Below are positions 12,438 through 24,240 of a stretch of DNA of 64,000 nucleotides, in pieces. Within the stretch, counting starts at the first letter, position 1, and each line of letters begins with the position of its first letter. The stretch lies in assembly GCA_051294375.1 (NCBI GenBank), contig CM119271.1, forward strand, positions 6,511,632 to 6,575,631. The letters run 5' to 3'. This stretch comes from Paraspadella gotoi. Lineage: Eukaryota; Chaetognatha. A model generated the notes under the pieces. It was not told where the DNA came from. It saw only the letters and a program-made list of their open reading frames with translations, and ran no database searches. Both the position numbers and the translations under genes were made by a program.

Positions 12438-12770
12438 TTATCTTAGTCGTTATCGTCGTCGTTATTGAGAAGGGACGTCGAGGTCGTAGACGTCGTCGTT
12501 GTCGTCGTCATCGTCGTCAGCGTAAGGAATGAGATCGTCGTCATGGTTGTCTTCGTCGTCATCGTTGTCATCATCGTCATCAGTGTAGGGAATGAGATCG
12601 TTGTCGCGATTTTCTTCGTCGTCATCGTCGTTGTCATCGTCGTTAGTGTATGGAATGAGATTGTCATTGCGGTTATCTTCGTCGTCATCGTCGTCGTCAG
12701 TGTATGGAATGAGATTGTCGTCGCGATTATCTTCGTCGTCATCGTCGTCGTCATCGTCGTTGTCGTCGGT
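12438..12770. repeat. Higher-order GTC/ATC minisatellite, ~60 bp unit, four copies
   Basis: Four copies of GTGTATGGAATGAGATTGTC plus flanking GTC/ATC triplets start near 12,520, 12,580, 12,645 and 12,700. On the minus strand one frame is open throughout and reads as alternating Asp/Asn runs with a recurring NLIPYT motif, ending at a stop near 12,465. An in-frame stop lies just upstream at about 12,774 and no ATG precedes the repeats, so coding status is doubtful. Confidence 0.75.
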
Positions 12771-12879
12771 CTCGATTCACGAGTTTGTGAATTTCTAAAC
12801 ACAAATCCTCGTGATTGACGAGACCTTTTAGTAGGCGTGGCTGGGCGGTGAACGCTGGCAGGAGGGATGAGAGCGGCGT

Positions 12880-12965
12880 GAGCCGACGGGTTATCGGTGA
12901 CGTCAGATGGCCGTGTTGGTAGCACATCCTGCACCCGACCGAAAGGTCTCGGGTTCTCGCACCGA
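12880..12965 (+). mobile_element. tRNA-like, possibly SINE-related segment
   Basis: Contains a box-A-like TGTTGGTAGCAC (12,914-12,925) and a box-B-like GGGTTCTCGC (12,951-12,960) at tRNA-like spacing. It does not fold into an obvious intact tRNA. A SINE head is one interpretation and chance is another. Confidence 0.3.
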
Positions 12966-13972
12966 TGATGAAACGAAAAAAAATAGCGACGTTAAACCGG
13001 CATGATTTCCTGAGGTCATTTACTGATTCCAATTTCTTTGACTTAATATGCAAGAAACGCCGCTCGGCGCTCGCAGTATCTTCTTCCACCAGACGGCTAC
13101 TGGATTTTAATTATATAGTTCTCCCTTCCTTTATCCATTTATTAAAAGAATTTATCCTAACTTAAACCTTAAACCTTAATCTACTATAATCCTTAAAGCA
13201 TTAACCTATTTAAACCTAAAACTTCAACTTAATTCTGAAATGAGGCACCTTCGGAAAACAAGGAAAACAATTTTTGATTGTCGTTTTTCACTCATTTTTT
13301 TCCCCCTCCTGTAGTCGCCACCTACGGCATTTTTGCTTCCCCAACATTCTTCCTCGTCCTAATTAATCATAATGTATTCCCAAATTTTAAGCATAGTATT
13401 CAACTGATGTTAATTCAACACCATTCGGTTCATGTCGTCGTTTTCGTCTTCGTCGTCGTTTTCGTCGTCGTCGTCGTCGATTTCTTTCTGGCCGAAAGGT
13501 GTTGACATTCGTGTTGACACTGGTAATGTTGCGTCGCGAATTCGACCTCTGGATCCTTGGCTGCGTTCGGGGTCCACATCTACGTTTCGACCCCAAAGTT
13601 CTCAGACTGACCTTTTTTTTCCTCTCTTCCTTTTCTCCACGAGGCATTTTTCTCTGCAACCCTTCTATATTTTTTTTGCCTCTTAACAGTTGGACATTAG
13701 ACAATGATTTTTTTTTAGTTCAGACCCCAACTCTAATGGGATGTTAGGAACCTAGGGAATAGGGAAATTATCAAATTAGTACGTACACATAAAATTATTT
13801 CATTCATTCAATAAGCTATCTTGATTCCTGAATTTGGACCGGCTATGGAGTAGTAAACCTTGTAACCAATCAATCATGGCTCAATCATAGCTTAATATCT
13901 TCCAACGTACTTGGTTGAATTTTTTATTTAACTGTTATAATGGTATAAAAAAGCCTGTGTGTTATGTTTAAG
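12966..13972. other. No gene recognised
   Basis: Mixed AT-leaning DNA with a short GTC run at 13,435-13,480. Confidence 0.5.
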
Positions 13973-14240
13973 CTTTCCTTTTTTCCTTCTTTCCTTCTTT
14001 TCTTTTTTCCTTCTTTCCTTTTTTCCTTCTTTCTTTTTTCATTCTTTCCTTTTTTACTGTTCTCCTTTTTTCCTTCTTTCCTTTTTTACTTTTCTCCTTT
14101 TTTCCTTCTTTCCTTTTTTACTTTTCTCCTTTTTTCCTTCTTTCTTTTTTTACTTTTCTCCTTTTTTCCTTCTTTCTTTTTTTACTTTTCTCCTTTTTTC
14201 CTTCTTTCCTCTTTTCCTTTTTTCCTTCTTTCCTCCTTGA
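13973..14240. repeat. Pyrimidine minisatellite, ~31 bp unit
   Basis: Repeats of CTCCTTTTTTCCTTCTTTC joined by TTTTTACTTT, with four to five clear copies at 14,045-14,210. Phe/Ser-rich frames across it are artefacts. Confidence 0.85.
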
Positions 14241-16305
14241 ATCTCCTTTTCTTCCCTGCGTCCTTCTACCGAAGGTTCGTCGTGTCCATCGTCTTTTCTC
14301 TTCTACCTCGCTTTTTTCCGGTATCTCACCTCCTCCTCCTCCTCCTTTTTCCTCCTCCTCCTCCTTCCTCCTCCTCCTCCTCCTCTTCTTCTTCTATCCC
14401 CCGTAGCGATGACGATGTTTTTCTCGAGACTTTCATTTCTTTTCTTTCCTCCATTTTTTTCTTCGTCTCCCGGGTGTGAATCCGAAAAACGACGCATTTC
14501 GGTCTCGTTTTTTTTTCTCTCTCTCTCTCTCTCTCTCTCTCAAAATGTTCACGTTTTGTTTGTTCCGATTTTCTTTTCTTTTTCCTCACTCTCCTTTATT
14601 TTCCTTCCATTTTTTTCTTTTTTCCTTTTTTCTTTCATATACTTTCTTCCTTCTCTTTTCCTTTTTCTACTTCTTCCTTTTTTCCTTCTTCCTCTTTCTT
14701 TCTTCATCTTTCCTTTGACTCCATCTTAATCTCTATTATTTTTCTTTGTTTATTTTTTTTTTTCTTTGCCTTTTTTTCATTCTTCTCTGTTTTACTCTTT
14801 TTTTCTACCTCCTTTTTTCCTCCTCTTTTTCTACTTTGTCCTCTTTCTTCTCTCTTCTTTTTTTTCTTCCTCTTTCCTTTTTTCTCTTTTTCTCCCTTCT
14901 ATTTCCTTTTTTTTTCTTCGCCCTATTTTTTACTCGGGTTCGTGGGATATTTTTTCGTCGTAATTCGTCGTCTTTTTTCGCTCAAAAGTTCTGTATTTTC
15001 TTTCTCTGTTTCGCTTCCTTTAATACATAATATAAATAATATATATATATATATATATGTATATATTATATATTTTAATGTAGTTCATCCTTTTCATCCT
15101 TACTCATTTTTACTACATATTAAAATATTTTATTAGACATTTTAATTATTCGCCATATCACAAAATACTTTTTCCATGTACTTATCACGTCGAATTATTT
15201 GTCTGGCGTGAATACTATTATATATATACTGAATAGTATATAAACTAATCAATTATAGAATCGTGGAACAAAATTCACTCATTTGATGTTCATTTAATCG
15301 ATCGATTTTTTCAGCCGCGAAGAAAAAACTTTTTTTTAAGGCTGATATTCTTTTTCCTAGAATATTTTTTCGCTCGCCCTCATTTCTTGTCGCCACTTGT
15401 ACCATTTTTATCATTATTTGTTTACTCGATTAATATCCCCTTTTAATCGATAAACCGGGGAAACAATTTAAAAAAACGTTTTCTTTAAAACGTGATAAAA
15501 AATTTTCAGAGAAATAATTTTTTTTTTATGTTTGCTGTGTGAAGCGCCCAGCCTCACCAATCTCTTTTCTCGACTCCAAACATTAAAAAAAAAGACTTAA
15601 CCCAAAAACTAAACCTCTTCTCTCTCTCTCTCTCTTTTTTTTTTTTTTTTTTGCTTCTACCTTCTTTTCATTCGTCATTCTGTCTCGCCTTCCCAGATTT
15701 TCACCAAAAGATTCCGCGCAGCCAAAAACGTTTGGCATTTTTTTTTTTCGATTTTTAGCTCAAGTTCTCATCTCCTTTATCCTTGCTTAAAAACTAATTC
15801 CACCCCTTTGCTTACTTCATTACTCATATTGCCGCCTCCGCGTCGAAGCCGAAGCCGCAGCCGCCGACTGCAGCCGCCGACTGCAGCCGCCACAACCGCT
15901 GCCATCCTAAACGACAAAAAAGAAGATCAGATATTAATAAGGAAAAATACTTGGAACGACAAAAATCTCACGCGGTTAGATTGCTTCGTGAATATTTTAC
16001 AAAATGAAAAAGGTTTTTTTTTTCCATCTTTCTTCCAGACGCGAAATAATAATAATTTGTTGTCTTAAAAGCGTCGTTGTTGTCGTTGTAGTTTTTGTTT
16101 TCGTCCTCTTTTTCGTCTTTGTCGTCGTCATCTTCGTCGCTATTTTCGTCGTTCGCTTTTCCGATGAACTTTTTTTTCCCCAGAAGATAATATCTGTGTC
16201 AGAAAAAATATTTTAAAAAAAGAAGTTTTCTTCATTTTTTATGAAATATTTATAACCGATAATCGTGATTGTTCGGTTTTCCTTCTCTCCTTTTCTCTAT
16301 TTATT

Positions 16306-16366
<61 letters not shown>

Positions 16367-16704
16367 GTTTCTTTCTCTCCCCTTCTTTCCCTCTCTCTGT
16401 CTCGCTTTCTCTCTCTCTTTTTATCATATTCACAGAGACGGCGATAATAACGGAAATCTGCCACAATTGATAACAAATTCGGTGAGAATTTTGACGATCT
16501 AACCAAAGAGCAGTGCCAGTGGCCGCGTTATGAGTGCATCCACTGCAGCATTAATTGAAAAGTTTTTTTTATTCAAGAAATAATAAAGAATTTATAAGTG
16601 ATATATCTTTTCACAATTTTTTTTCTATGTCATCATCAGTTTAAAAGAAACAACTGAATTTTATTTTTTTTAAAAACAATTTAGAAACTAAAGCATGTCG
16701 TAGT

Positions 16705-16803
<99 letters not shown>

Positions 16804-17450
16804 CAAATGAAACATCAGAGGGCAAAAAAAATAACCACTATAGGTGATGTGATGTGAATATAAAGGCCGGAATGAGATTATCATTTTGCGCGTTCCGTCC
16901 TTATCATTTGGACCTTAAATTACGCTGCAACAAGATAGACATTGTGTTTGGATATGTGAAGGCCGAACGCTGGGATATCAGGGAATCTACACCAGTGACT
17001 TTTGGTTAAAATAAGTCATTTTGTCTGTTATGCGTTTGGGGAAAAAAGGGAATGAAGCTACGGATAAGTTGTTATCAATTCGTCCCATGTTGTTGTCGTC
17101 CGATAAAACTAGTACCCAATCCAAATTAAATTAAATTAAAACGTCCAATTATTTGGCTTATTGGTGTAACATGTGTCAACGAATCAAATTATACTACAGT
17201 CAAGAGTACAACCATAACACGTCCATCTCGCGTCGAGAATTTATTTATTTATTTTCTGGCGAAAAAGAACTTTACGATTCTTTTGGTGAATCGATTGGCA
17301 GCCGCTCGATAAAACAAGAAGGAGGCGGCGGAGGCGTCAGACGCAGCAGCGCAGGAGAGGCAGCGGAGGCTGTGGAAACGCTGGAGAAAGGGTCGACGGT
17401 TGAGGCGCCGACGATAAAGGCTTCTATGTATATAATATATATATATATAT
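14241..17450. other. No gene recognised; pyrimidine-rich then AT-rich
   Basis: 14,241-14,990 is T/C-rich low-complexity DNA with CCT and TTTTC words. 15,030-15,075 is a short TA array. 16,309-16,372 is a CT tract and 16,705-16,801 a GA tract. The rest is AT-rich without recognisable coding content. Confidence 0.55.
16705..16801. repeat. (GA)n tract
   Basis: A perfect GA array of about 95 bp. Confidence 0.97.
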
Positions 17451-17760
17451 GTAGTCGGGCATTGCCTAGGTTCACCCCGCCGAGAATCATGACGCTTTCA
17501 GTTGTGACCCGGTGGCTCATTGAGTAAAGCCATCAGCTCATGACCACTAGGTACCGGGTTCAATCCCAACCCGGTACCTACCCTGCGGGAAGCGTGAGGA
17601 CGGCCGTAAGCCGCCTTGGGGGCATGGCAAACCCTCAAGCCTGGTTCCAAGCCCAGGGACCCGTTCCATGGCTGCTAGAGGGGGTTATAGAAGTTACGGA
17701 CAGTCATCTTCAGCCCACGTAGCGCCTTATCCACATATATATGTATATATAGTTTTTATT
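17451..17760 (+). mobile_element. tRNA-derived SINE-like element, copy B (most complete)
   Basis: The head has box A TGGCTCATTGAGT (17,513-17,525) and a canonical box B GGTTCAATCC (17,557-17,566) about 30 bp apart, as in polymerase III internal promoters. The body has AAGCCCAGGGACCCGTT (about 17,648-17,664), and the 3' part has CATCTTCAGCCCAC and a CACATATATATG tail. The body and tail are shared with copy A at 1,618-1,815. An upstream segment with GGCATTGCC and AGGTTCACCC is also shared, so the element may be composite. Confidence 0.65.
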
Positions 17761-18500
17761 GGCAACTTAGGCGGTGATATAAGAATTCTGAAGAAGATAA
17801 AATATTTAAAAGAAAAATATGAACTTTAAAAAAAGTCTTATTCGAATCCTTTTTCTATCTGCAGCAGCAAGTTGTTTTTTGTAATCTTAATCATATATTT
17901 ACAAAGGCCTTCCCCGGTAGAATCTTTCCTCTTTGTTCTTGCCGTAGTAAGGTAAAAGGGGGGAAAACAGTAAAAAGTTATTATCAATTTTCATAGTTGA
18001 TTGATTACACATTGTTGGGTATCTGAGGAATCGTTGGCTCTTTTCACGACGGTTGTGACGGACAAACGACGGAGAAGGTAAAAGAGAAAAAGCCAACCAA
18101 ATCTCGTGAGAACAAACAAACGCTTTTTTAAACTACAACCTTTGCTTGCATGACGAAAAACCTTTGGGTCCGCGCCAACTCAAATCGACCTGGCCAGAAA
18201 GTGGGGGGGGGCGGATCGAAGGACGGGGAGGGTCAAAACTAAGCGGCGACTCGTCTTATGTACAGTTGTACACTTGTACAGTTGTACACTCGTTCGAGTT
18301 TCGTTCTCTTTAAAATTTGAACAGAGAACCGCAAATGTTGTAGATTAAGATTGTAGAGAGATGGTGGTTCCGTTAGTCGCTGCGCATTTCGCAATGAAAA
18401 ATCTCCATCAATGGTATTGGCAGCGCCTGGTGGGCCCTTTTCTTTCTTTCCGAAATTAGTGTGTTGGGAATTCGTCCGTTTCATGCCGCTGCGTCGGTAT
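17761..18500. other. No gene recognised
   Basis: Ordinary-composition DNA with no domain-bearing reading frame. Confidence 0.5.
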
Positions 18501-18504
18501 GACC

Positions 18505-18690
18505 ACTCGCCACTATCCGCCACTGCCTCTAAGGCTGACCATGCTAATCATCTCGTCTCGACCGTGCGTCCCGAGTTCAATCCCTGGGTATTCCAGTTCT
18601 GGCGTGACAGGACCCGTTTAGACGCGCCATTTTAGGGAGACGGTCACTGACAGTCCACAGCCTCCACTCCAGCTGGCAACATGCCAAGCG
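18505..18690 (+). mobile_element. Possible SINE-like element, copy C
   Basis: Contains a box-B-like GAGTTCAATCC (18,573-18,583) and, downstream, ACAGGACCCGTT, a word shared with copies A and B. The remaining similarity is weak, so this is a tentative third member. Confidence 0.35.
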
Positions 18691-19063
18691 TCTCGGATAT
18701 CACAAGCCACGGTTGCCTGAAAAGTTACCCCCACCCAGTTTCATTGGAGAACGTACTATTTACATGCTACCATTAATCCAAGATGTCGGAATCCAACGAG
18801 GTGATATCAAAAGAAATCGATCTTCGCATTTATTTCAACGGAACAAAATTGTATTTTTAAATTTAATGATAAAAATATGATAAGAGTCACGAAGGCCTAG
18901 AAAACATTAGTCGACATAACCGCCTCGGAAAAGATGAGAGGAAAAAAAGATTTTTAAAAAAGAAAAAACTGTTTAAAGGAAAGAATTGCGATGTTCCGAA
19001 GAATGTTTGTCGGTCTCAAGCCTCTATTTATTTCTCTCTCCTCAGCATCCTCCTACTCTCCTC

Positions 19064-19065
<2 letters not shown>

Positions 19066-19127
<62 letters not shown>

Positions 19128-19515
19128 TCTCATCTCTACTCTCTTCTCGTTGTGTACGCGGCGAGTATTATTGAAGGATTTATAGCCCCATTCGGGTTTC
19201 GCCGCATCCACAAAAGCGAACCTCAGAAAAACACATCCACTTCCCGGCCTTTTTCTAAACTGGCCTTCTTTCGTCTATTGCCCTGCTACCTCCGAAGCCC
19301 GGTTCTATTCCTCCCCTCTTCCATGCCCTGTTTTCTTATCCCAGATGATTCTTCTCCCCCTGTTCCCTCATCTTTCCCCTGCCCCCTGCTTCCCCCTTCC
19401 CACTTTCCCCGGGAGTCCATTTCAAAATTTTCGTTCTCTCTCTTCCGCAAACTCGCAACTATATACCGTCGACATCTTACGTCTTCCCCCTCTATTTCCT
19501 CTCTTTCTCTCTTAT

Positions 19516-19557
<42 letters not shown>

Positions 19558-19900
19558 CTCTCTCTCCTTCTTCTCTCTCTCTCTTTCCTCTACAAAACGC
19601 TTTCTCTCCCCTTTTCTCTTCACACTTTGTCTCAGTCCACCTCTCTCTTTCACTCTCTCTCTCTCCTCTCTCTTCTCTCTCTCCCTCTCTCCCTCCTCTC
19701 TCTTCAATCTTTCTTTCTTCCTTCTTCTCTATCTTTCTTCTCTTTCTTCTCCGTCTTTCTCTCTCTTCTCTTTCTCGATCTCACTAAGACTCATTCAATC
19801 ACGCCTCTCTCCAACTGTCTCTCTTCTCTCTCCCTCCTCTTCTTCCTCCTCCTCCTCCTCCTCCTCCTTTTTCTATGGGATTGCGTCAGCATTGGCTTTG
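19066..19900. repeat. CT-rich block with several (TC)n tracts
   Basis: CT arrays at 19,066-19,139 and 19,496-19,700, interspersed with CTTC and CCT words and ending in a CCT array near 19,845-19,868. Overlapping long frames are artefacts. Confidence 0.9.
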
Positions 19901-20332
19901 GTTCTTCCCGTTTCTTTCGCCTCCCAAACATTTCTTTTTATTCCAAACATCCCAATTTCCTTCTTTCTTTTTAAGTCGCGTTTGCAACGCGACGCGACTC
20001 TCATAAAACGCCTTTTTGGTCCGTCTGTCGGTCCGTAAACATTAAAAAAATAAATTTTAAAAAAAATAAAACTGTTACGGAAAAAGATTTTGGCGTCCAA
20101 ATGTCGCGTTTTTAATATCAAAATTTTAGCATCAATATAAAAATAAAAAGGAGAAAAAAGTTTTCAAAATGTACTCGTAATGACTATTGGACGCTGTTTT
20201 TTTCCTTTTTCTATTTTCGGTGGTCGCGTAACGTCCATTAAGTTTTTTTTTCGGGGGTCGCGGAGAAGGGGGAAGTAAAAAAGAAAAGGGGGCTATAAGA
20301 AAAGAGAATCTTACATCAAATATAGTTTTTTT
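19901..20332. other. No gene recognised
   Basis: AT-rich spacer up to the next assembly gap. Confidence 0.5.
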
Positions 20333-20632
20333 NNNNNNNNNNNNNNNNNNNNNNNNNNNNNNNNNNNNNNNNNNNNNNNNNNNNNNNNNNNNNNNNNNNN
20401 NNNNNNNNNNNNNNNNNNNNNNNNNNNNNNNNNNNNNNNNNNNNNNNNNNNNNNNNNNNNNNNNNNNNNNNNNNNNNNNNNNNNNNNNNNNNNNNNNNNN
20501 NNNNNNNNNNNNNNNNNNNNNNNNNNNNNNNNNNNNNNNNNNNNNNNNNNNNNNNNNNNNNNNNNNNNNNNNNNNNNNNNNNNNNNNNNNNNNNNNNNNN
20601 NNNNNNNNNNNNNNNNNNNNNNNNNNNNNNNN
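20333..20632. other. Assembly gap (300 N)
   Basis: Undetermined sequence. Confidence 0.99.
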
Positions 20633-20850
20633 TAAGTAAGAAAGTTAAAAAACGATATTTTTCTCAATAAACTTCGTTGAGCCCAAAAATTAAGCCCAAA
20701 AACATTTTTGGCACTATTTTCCGAAAGCGCCCTAGTTCTTTCCCTTAATCCCCAAACGAAATTTTAACACTAAATTTAACTCTTAATCTCTTTTCTCTCT
20801 AATCCCTAACAGAATCTCTAACCTAATCTAGATTAGTAATCTATAACCCT

Positions 20851-21030
20851 NNNNNNNNNNNNNNNNNNNNNNNNNNNNNNNNNNNNNNNNNNNNNNNNNN
20901 NNNNNNNNNNNNNNNNNNNNNNNNNNNNNNNNNNNNNNNNNNNNNNNNNNNNNNNNNNNNNNNNNNNNNNNNNNNNNNNNNNNNNNNNNNNNNNNNNNNN
21001 NNNNNNNNNNNNNNNNNNNNNNNNNNNNNN
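20851..21030. other. Assembly gap (180 N)
   Basis: Undetermined sequence. The left flank is rich in short CTAA/CCTAA words (20,740-20,850). Confidence 0.99.
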
Positions 21031-21780
21031 TTATCGAATTTTGATAAACAAAACCATTAGAACTTCCGATTTTTTCTGAGTTTGGGCGGAAAAAAAAATC
21101 GTTTTTATTGACTGAGGATCCGAAGACCTCCCTTTTTTCTTTCTTTTTCTTTCTTTTTTTTTAATAATTCACTAAATTTTAGTTTTAATTTCGTCTTCCG
21201 TCTTTTCGTCGCTTTTATCGTTGATTATATATGGATAAAATTTTAAATATATATCGGGAAAGTTTAAGAGGATTTTTGGAGCGATGTGAGAATCAATATT
21301 TATAAAATCTGTTGGGGGGGGGAAAATAAACTTTTAATTAGTTTCCTTCGATTTTTTAAAATTTTATTTTATGACTCCCCGAGTGGAAAACATAAAACGA
21401 CAAAATAGCAGCTCATGTGGCAAAATATGGAACGAGCCCGGCTGAACCGAGTAGTAATACAAACGAGAGTCTTGTACAAGAGTTTTCGGCCATAAATTAT
21501 AAAAGAATTTTACAAATCATCGAGAGCTCGAAGTCAATAAAAAATATTCACTACCCGATGCACAAATGCGCTTTATGCATTTATGGTCTCAAGCTGATAT
21601 TTTTAAGTAAAAGATATTTGAGACGATAAAATTTATAACCAATTTTCTGTTGGAACCTAAAACGTGTGTTTTTATCAAGAATTTTCTTTTTAATTTGATT
21701 AAAGTGATGAAAAAAATGTATAATTTCGCAAAATGCTTCAGCACGATCTTTGGAAAGAAATTTGTTTGTTTTTCTGAATT

Positions 21781-21784
<4 letters not shown>
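21031..21784. other. No gene recognised
   Basis: AT-rich DNA without recognisable coding content. Confidence 0.5.
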
Positions 21785-21815
<31 letters not shown>

Positions 21816-21971
21816 NNNNNNNNNNNNNNNNNNNNNNNNNNNNNNNNNNNNNNNNNNNNNNNNNNNNNNNNNNNNNNNNNNNNNNNNNNNNNNNNNNNNN
21901 NNNNNNNNNNNNNNNNNNNNNNNNNNNNNNNNNNNNNNNNNNNNNNNNNNNNNNNNNNNNNNNNNNNNNNN
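21785..21971. repeat. (TC)n tract running into a 156-N gap
   Basis: A CT array from 21,785 to 21,815 is cut by the gap at 21,816-21,971. The assembly evidently broke inside the repeat. Confidence 0.95.
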
Positions 21972-22258
21972 TCCGCACATCTTTCTCTCGGGACTTCATT
22001 TTTCTTCATTTACTTTTTCCTTCCGCAAATTTCTTTTTCCATTTTGTTTGGCTCCGTTTTATTATTCCATCAATTAAAGCTTTTTTTTTGGATTATTTTC
22101 TTATTCAGATTATTAACCATAACCAAAAAAAAGGATCAAGCAAAGGGAAAAAAAACAAAAGACACAAGTGAAAACAAAAGGTTTTTGGGCGGAAGAAACG
22201 AATCGATTCCATTGCCGGCGTTGGCCTCATCCCATCGCTGACCTTCGGCCCCTTCCAA

Positions 22259-22260
<2 letters not shown>

Positions 22261-22291
<31 letters not shown>

Positions 22292-22458
22292 NNNNNNNNN
22301 NNNNNNNNNNNNNNNNNNNNNNNNNNNNNNNNNNNNNNNNNNNNNNNNNNNNNNNNNNNNNNNNNNNNNNNNNNNNNNNNNNNNNNNNNNNNNNNNNNNN
22401 NNNNNNNNNNNNNNNNNNNNNNNNNNNNNNNNNNNNNNNNNNNNNNNNNNNNNNNNNN
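22261..22458. repeat. (TC)n tract running into a 167-N gap
   Basis: A CT array at 22,261-22,291 is followed at once by the gap 22,292-22,458, the same pattern as the preceding gap. Confidence 0.95.
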
Positions 22459-22638
22459 GCTTGATGAATTGCCCATTTGGTCGGCACCCAAGGGGGGGCG
22501 CAATGACCAAGGCGCTGGGCGCAGGTCGACGACGCCGGGAAGGAAACGACGCCGACTTGGTCCGCGCCAGAAACGACGCCGCCGCCGCCGCCGTCGACGC
22601 TGGAAATGAAGGAATGACGCCGCGGACGGGAGATTGAG

Positions 22639-22672
<34 letters not shown>

Positions 22673-22680
22673 TCTATAAA
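22459..22680. repeat. GC-rich block ending in (GAC)n
   Basis: A CpG-rich stretch with GACGACGCC words, then a pure GAC array at 22,641-22,671. No credible gene frame. Confidence 0.7.
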
Positions 22681-23206
22681 AAAAATAAAGAAACGCGCGA
22701 AACGAATTCGAATATACGCGAAAATATTGTTAAAAACGATCGATAAATATTTATTAAACCTACTATGTGCGACTTTGAATCAGCGAGGTTCCATTTCTAA
22801 GAAATTCTACCCGGGCTTAAATCTCATAAAACAAAAGGTCAAAACTGGAAATAAAGAGAGAAAGTGACAAACGTCTCTCCGTACGCATATCAAAAGGACT
22901 GAGGATGAAGGGACTCGCGCCGAATTAATAAACAAACATGAGCCTAAAATCCGTGAAAAGCCGGGAATTTCTGCATCACAACGAGCACAGGTGAGTCGGA
23001 GGGAGATGACCCCAATTGACAGATGTCGAAGCGCATCTCCTGTCCGATGGAGTCGTGGGATGGACATTGGACAATGGACAAAGATATAGTTATAGTTACT
23101 GTTATGGTTTAATAGAGTTGATCCATCGTTAGTTTGTCGCTTTGAGGCCAATTTCATTCTGAAGAAGGGAAGGTACAACTACGAGACCTTTTTGGTGGGT
23201 GGTATT
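22681..23206. other. No gene recognised
   Basis: A short frame on the minus strand at 22,807-23,178 (123 codons) has no recognisable domain. Confidence 0.5.
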
Positions 23207-23207
23207 A

Positions 23208-23597
23208 TGCAGATCTGCTCAAAATAAAGTTTAATAGTAGTGATAATTCGTTATTTGAAGGAAAATTACACTTTTTACGACTCAGTTAATTAGTACTTGG
23301 TCGGACCACCATTTGCTCCCAGCACTGCTTCCATGCGACGAGGGCGAGAGTCATAGAGGCTGCGCAAATATGAAGGCTGAAGGGTTCAGCTTCCGCCAAA
23401 TGCGTTTTACAATTTTTATTATTTCGTCGACGGTTTTAGCACAGCTTCTATAATATTTAGCCTAGAAACCTCATCATGGGCTCAAATGAAGGATCTTTAT
23501 CTTGGCTTTAAAATTACCCTAAGTTCTAATTAATAGGACGACAGATAAGGGAGATAGTCGGGAGTCCAAAGTTTAAACTTTTTTTGAGCAGATCTGT
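23208..23597 (-). mobile_element. Decayed Tc1-like transposon, internally deleted
   Basis: Both ends carry the inverted repeat CAGATCTGCTCAAAA (left from about 23,209, right ending about 23,596), next to TA dinucleotides as expected for Tc1/mariner target sites. On the minus strand the interior encodes the C-terminal end of a Tc1-type transposase: LRSLYDSRPRRMEAVLG, then GGPTKY and a stop at about 23,292. The PRRxxAV...GG.TKY ending is typical of the family. Just upstream VDEIIKIVKRIWRKLNPS is readable in another frame, separated by a 4-nt frameshift. The catalytic DDE region is missing, so this is a non-autonomous relic. Confidence 0.8.
23307..23430 (-). pseudogene. Tc1-like transposase, C-terminal fragment with frameshift
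   Basis: This is the coding remnant inside the element above. The two fragments meet at a duplicated CCTTCA word, which probably caused the frameshift. Only about 45 residues remain of a protein normally around 340 residues long, so it cannot be active. Confidence 0.75.
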
Positions 23598-23880
23598 ATT
23601 ATATTGTATTTATAAAACTTACATCTATGTACTATTAGATGTCACTTCAGCAATTAATACATTGAATTTGTTTGATAACTTTGCAGTGAGCAGAATTTTT
23701 AGAGAAACGAGTTTTGACGTAGTTTTTTTCCTTAGCTGGAGCAATTGTGCAACTCGAGCATGGATTAGCTGGAGTTTTCCTTGGATGGAGCGATTTTCTG
23801 AGCCAAAAAATCCGAGCTGATTTTGAAAAGAAAAATCCAGCCTTCGCCATTAACACCGATTCCTAGCGAGTGGCCAGAAA

Positions 23881-24240
23881 AAAGAGAGAGAGAGAAAGAG
23901 AGAGAGAGAGAGCGAGGTAGAGAGAGCAGGGGAGAGAGAAAGAGGGAGGGAGGAAAAGAGAGAGCGAGGTAGAGAGAGAGAGGGGAGTGAGAAAGAGAGA
24001 GAGCAAGGTAGAGAGAGAGGGGGAGAGAGAAAGAAAGAACGAGGAAGAAAAAGATCTATGGGTAGAAAGAAAGCACGGAAGAGAGAGAGCGAAAGAGAGG
24101 GAGAGAGAGAGATATCTAAAGAGATAGAGAGAGGAAGAGAGAGCGAGAGGGGAAAAAATCGAGGCAGAGAGAGACCAAAGGAGAGCGAGAAAAAAGAGGG
24201 TAAAGAGAGAAAGACAGAGAGAGAATTGAAAAAAAACAGC
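23881..24240. repeat. Purine-rich GA minisatellite
   Basis: GA tracts broken by AGCGAGGTAGAGAG words that recur several times (near 23,910, 23,965, 24,005 and 24,025), suggesting a longer unit of about 50 bp within the GA array. Confidence 0.85.

Noticed and set aside
17500-17580. A functional tRNA gene
   Set aside because: Boxes A and B are present, but the sequence does not form a clean acceptor stem and four-arm fold by eye. It is embedded in a dispersed repeat, so a SINE head is preferred.
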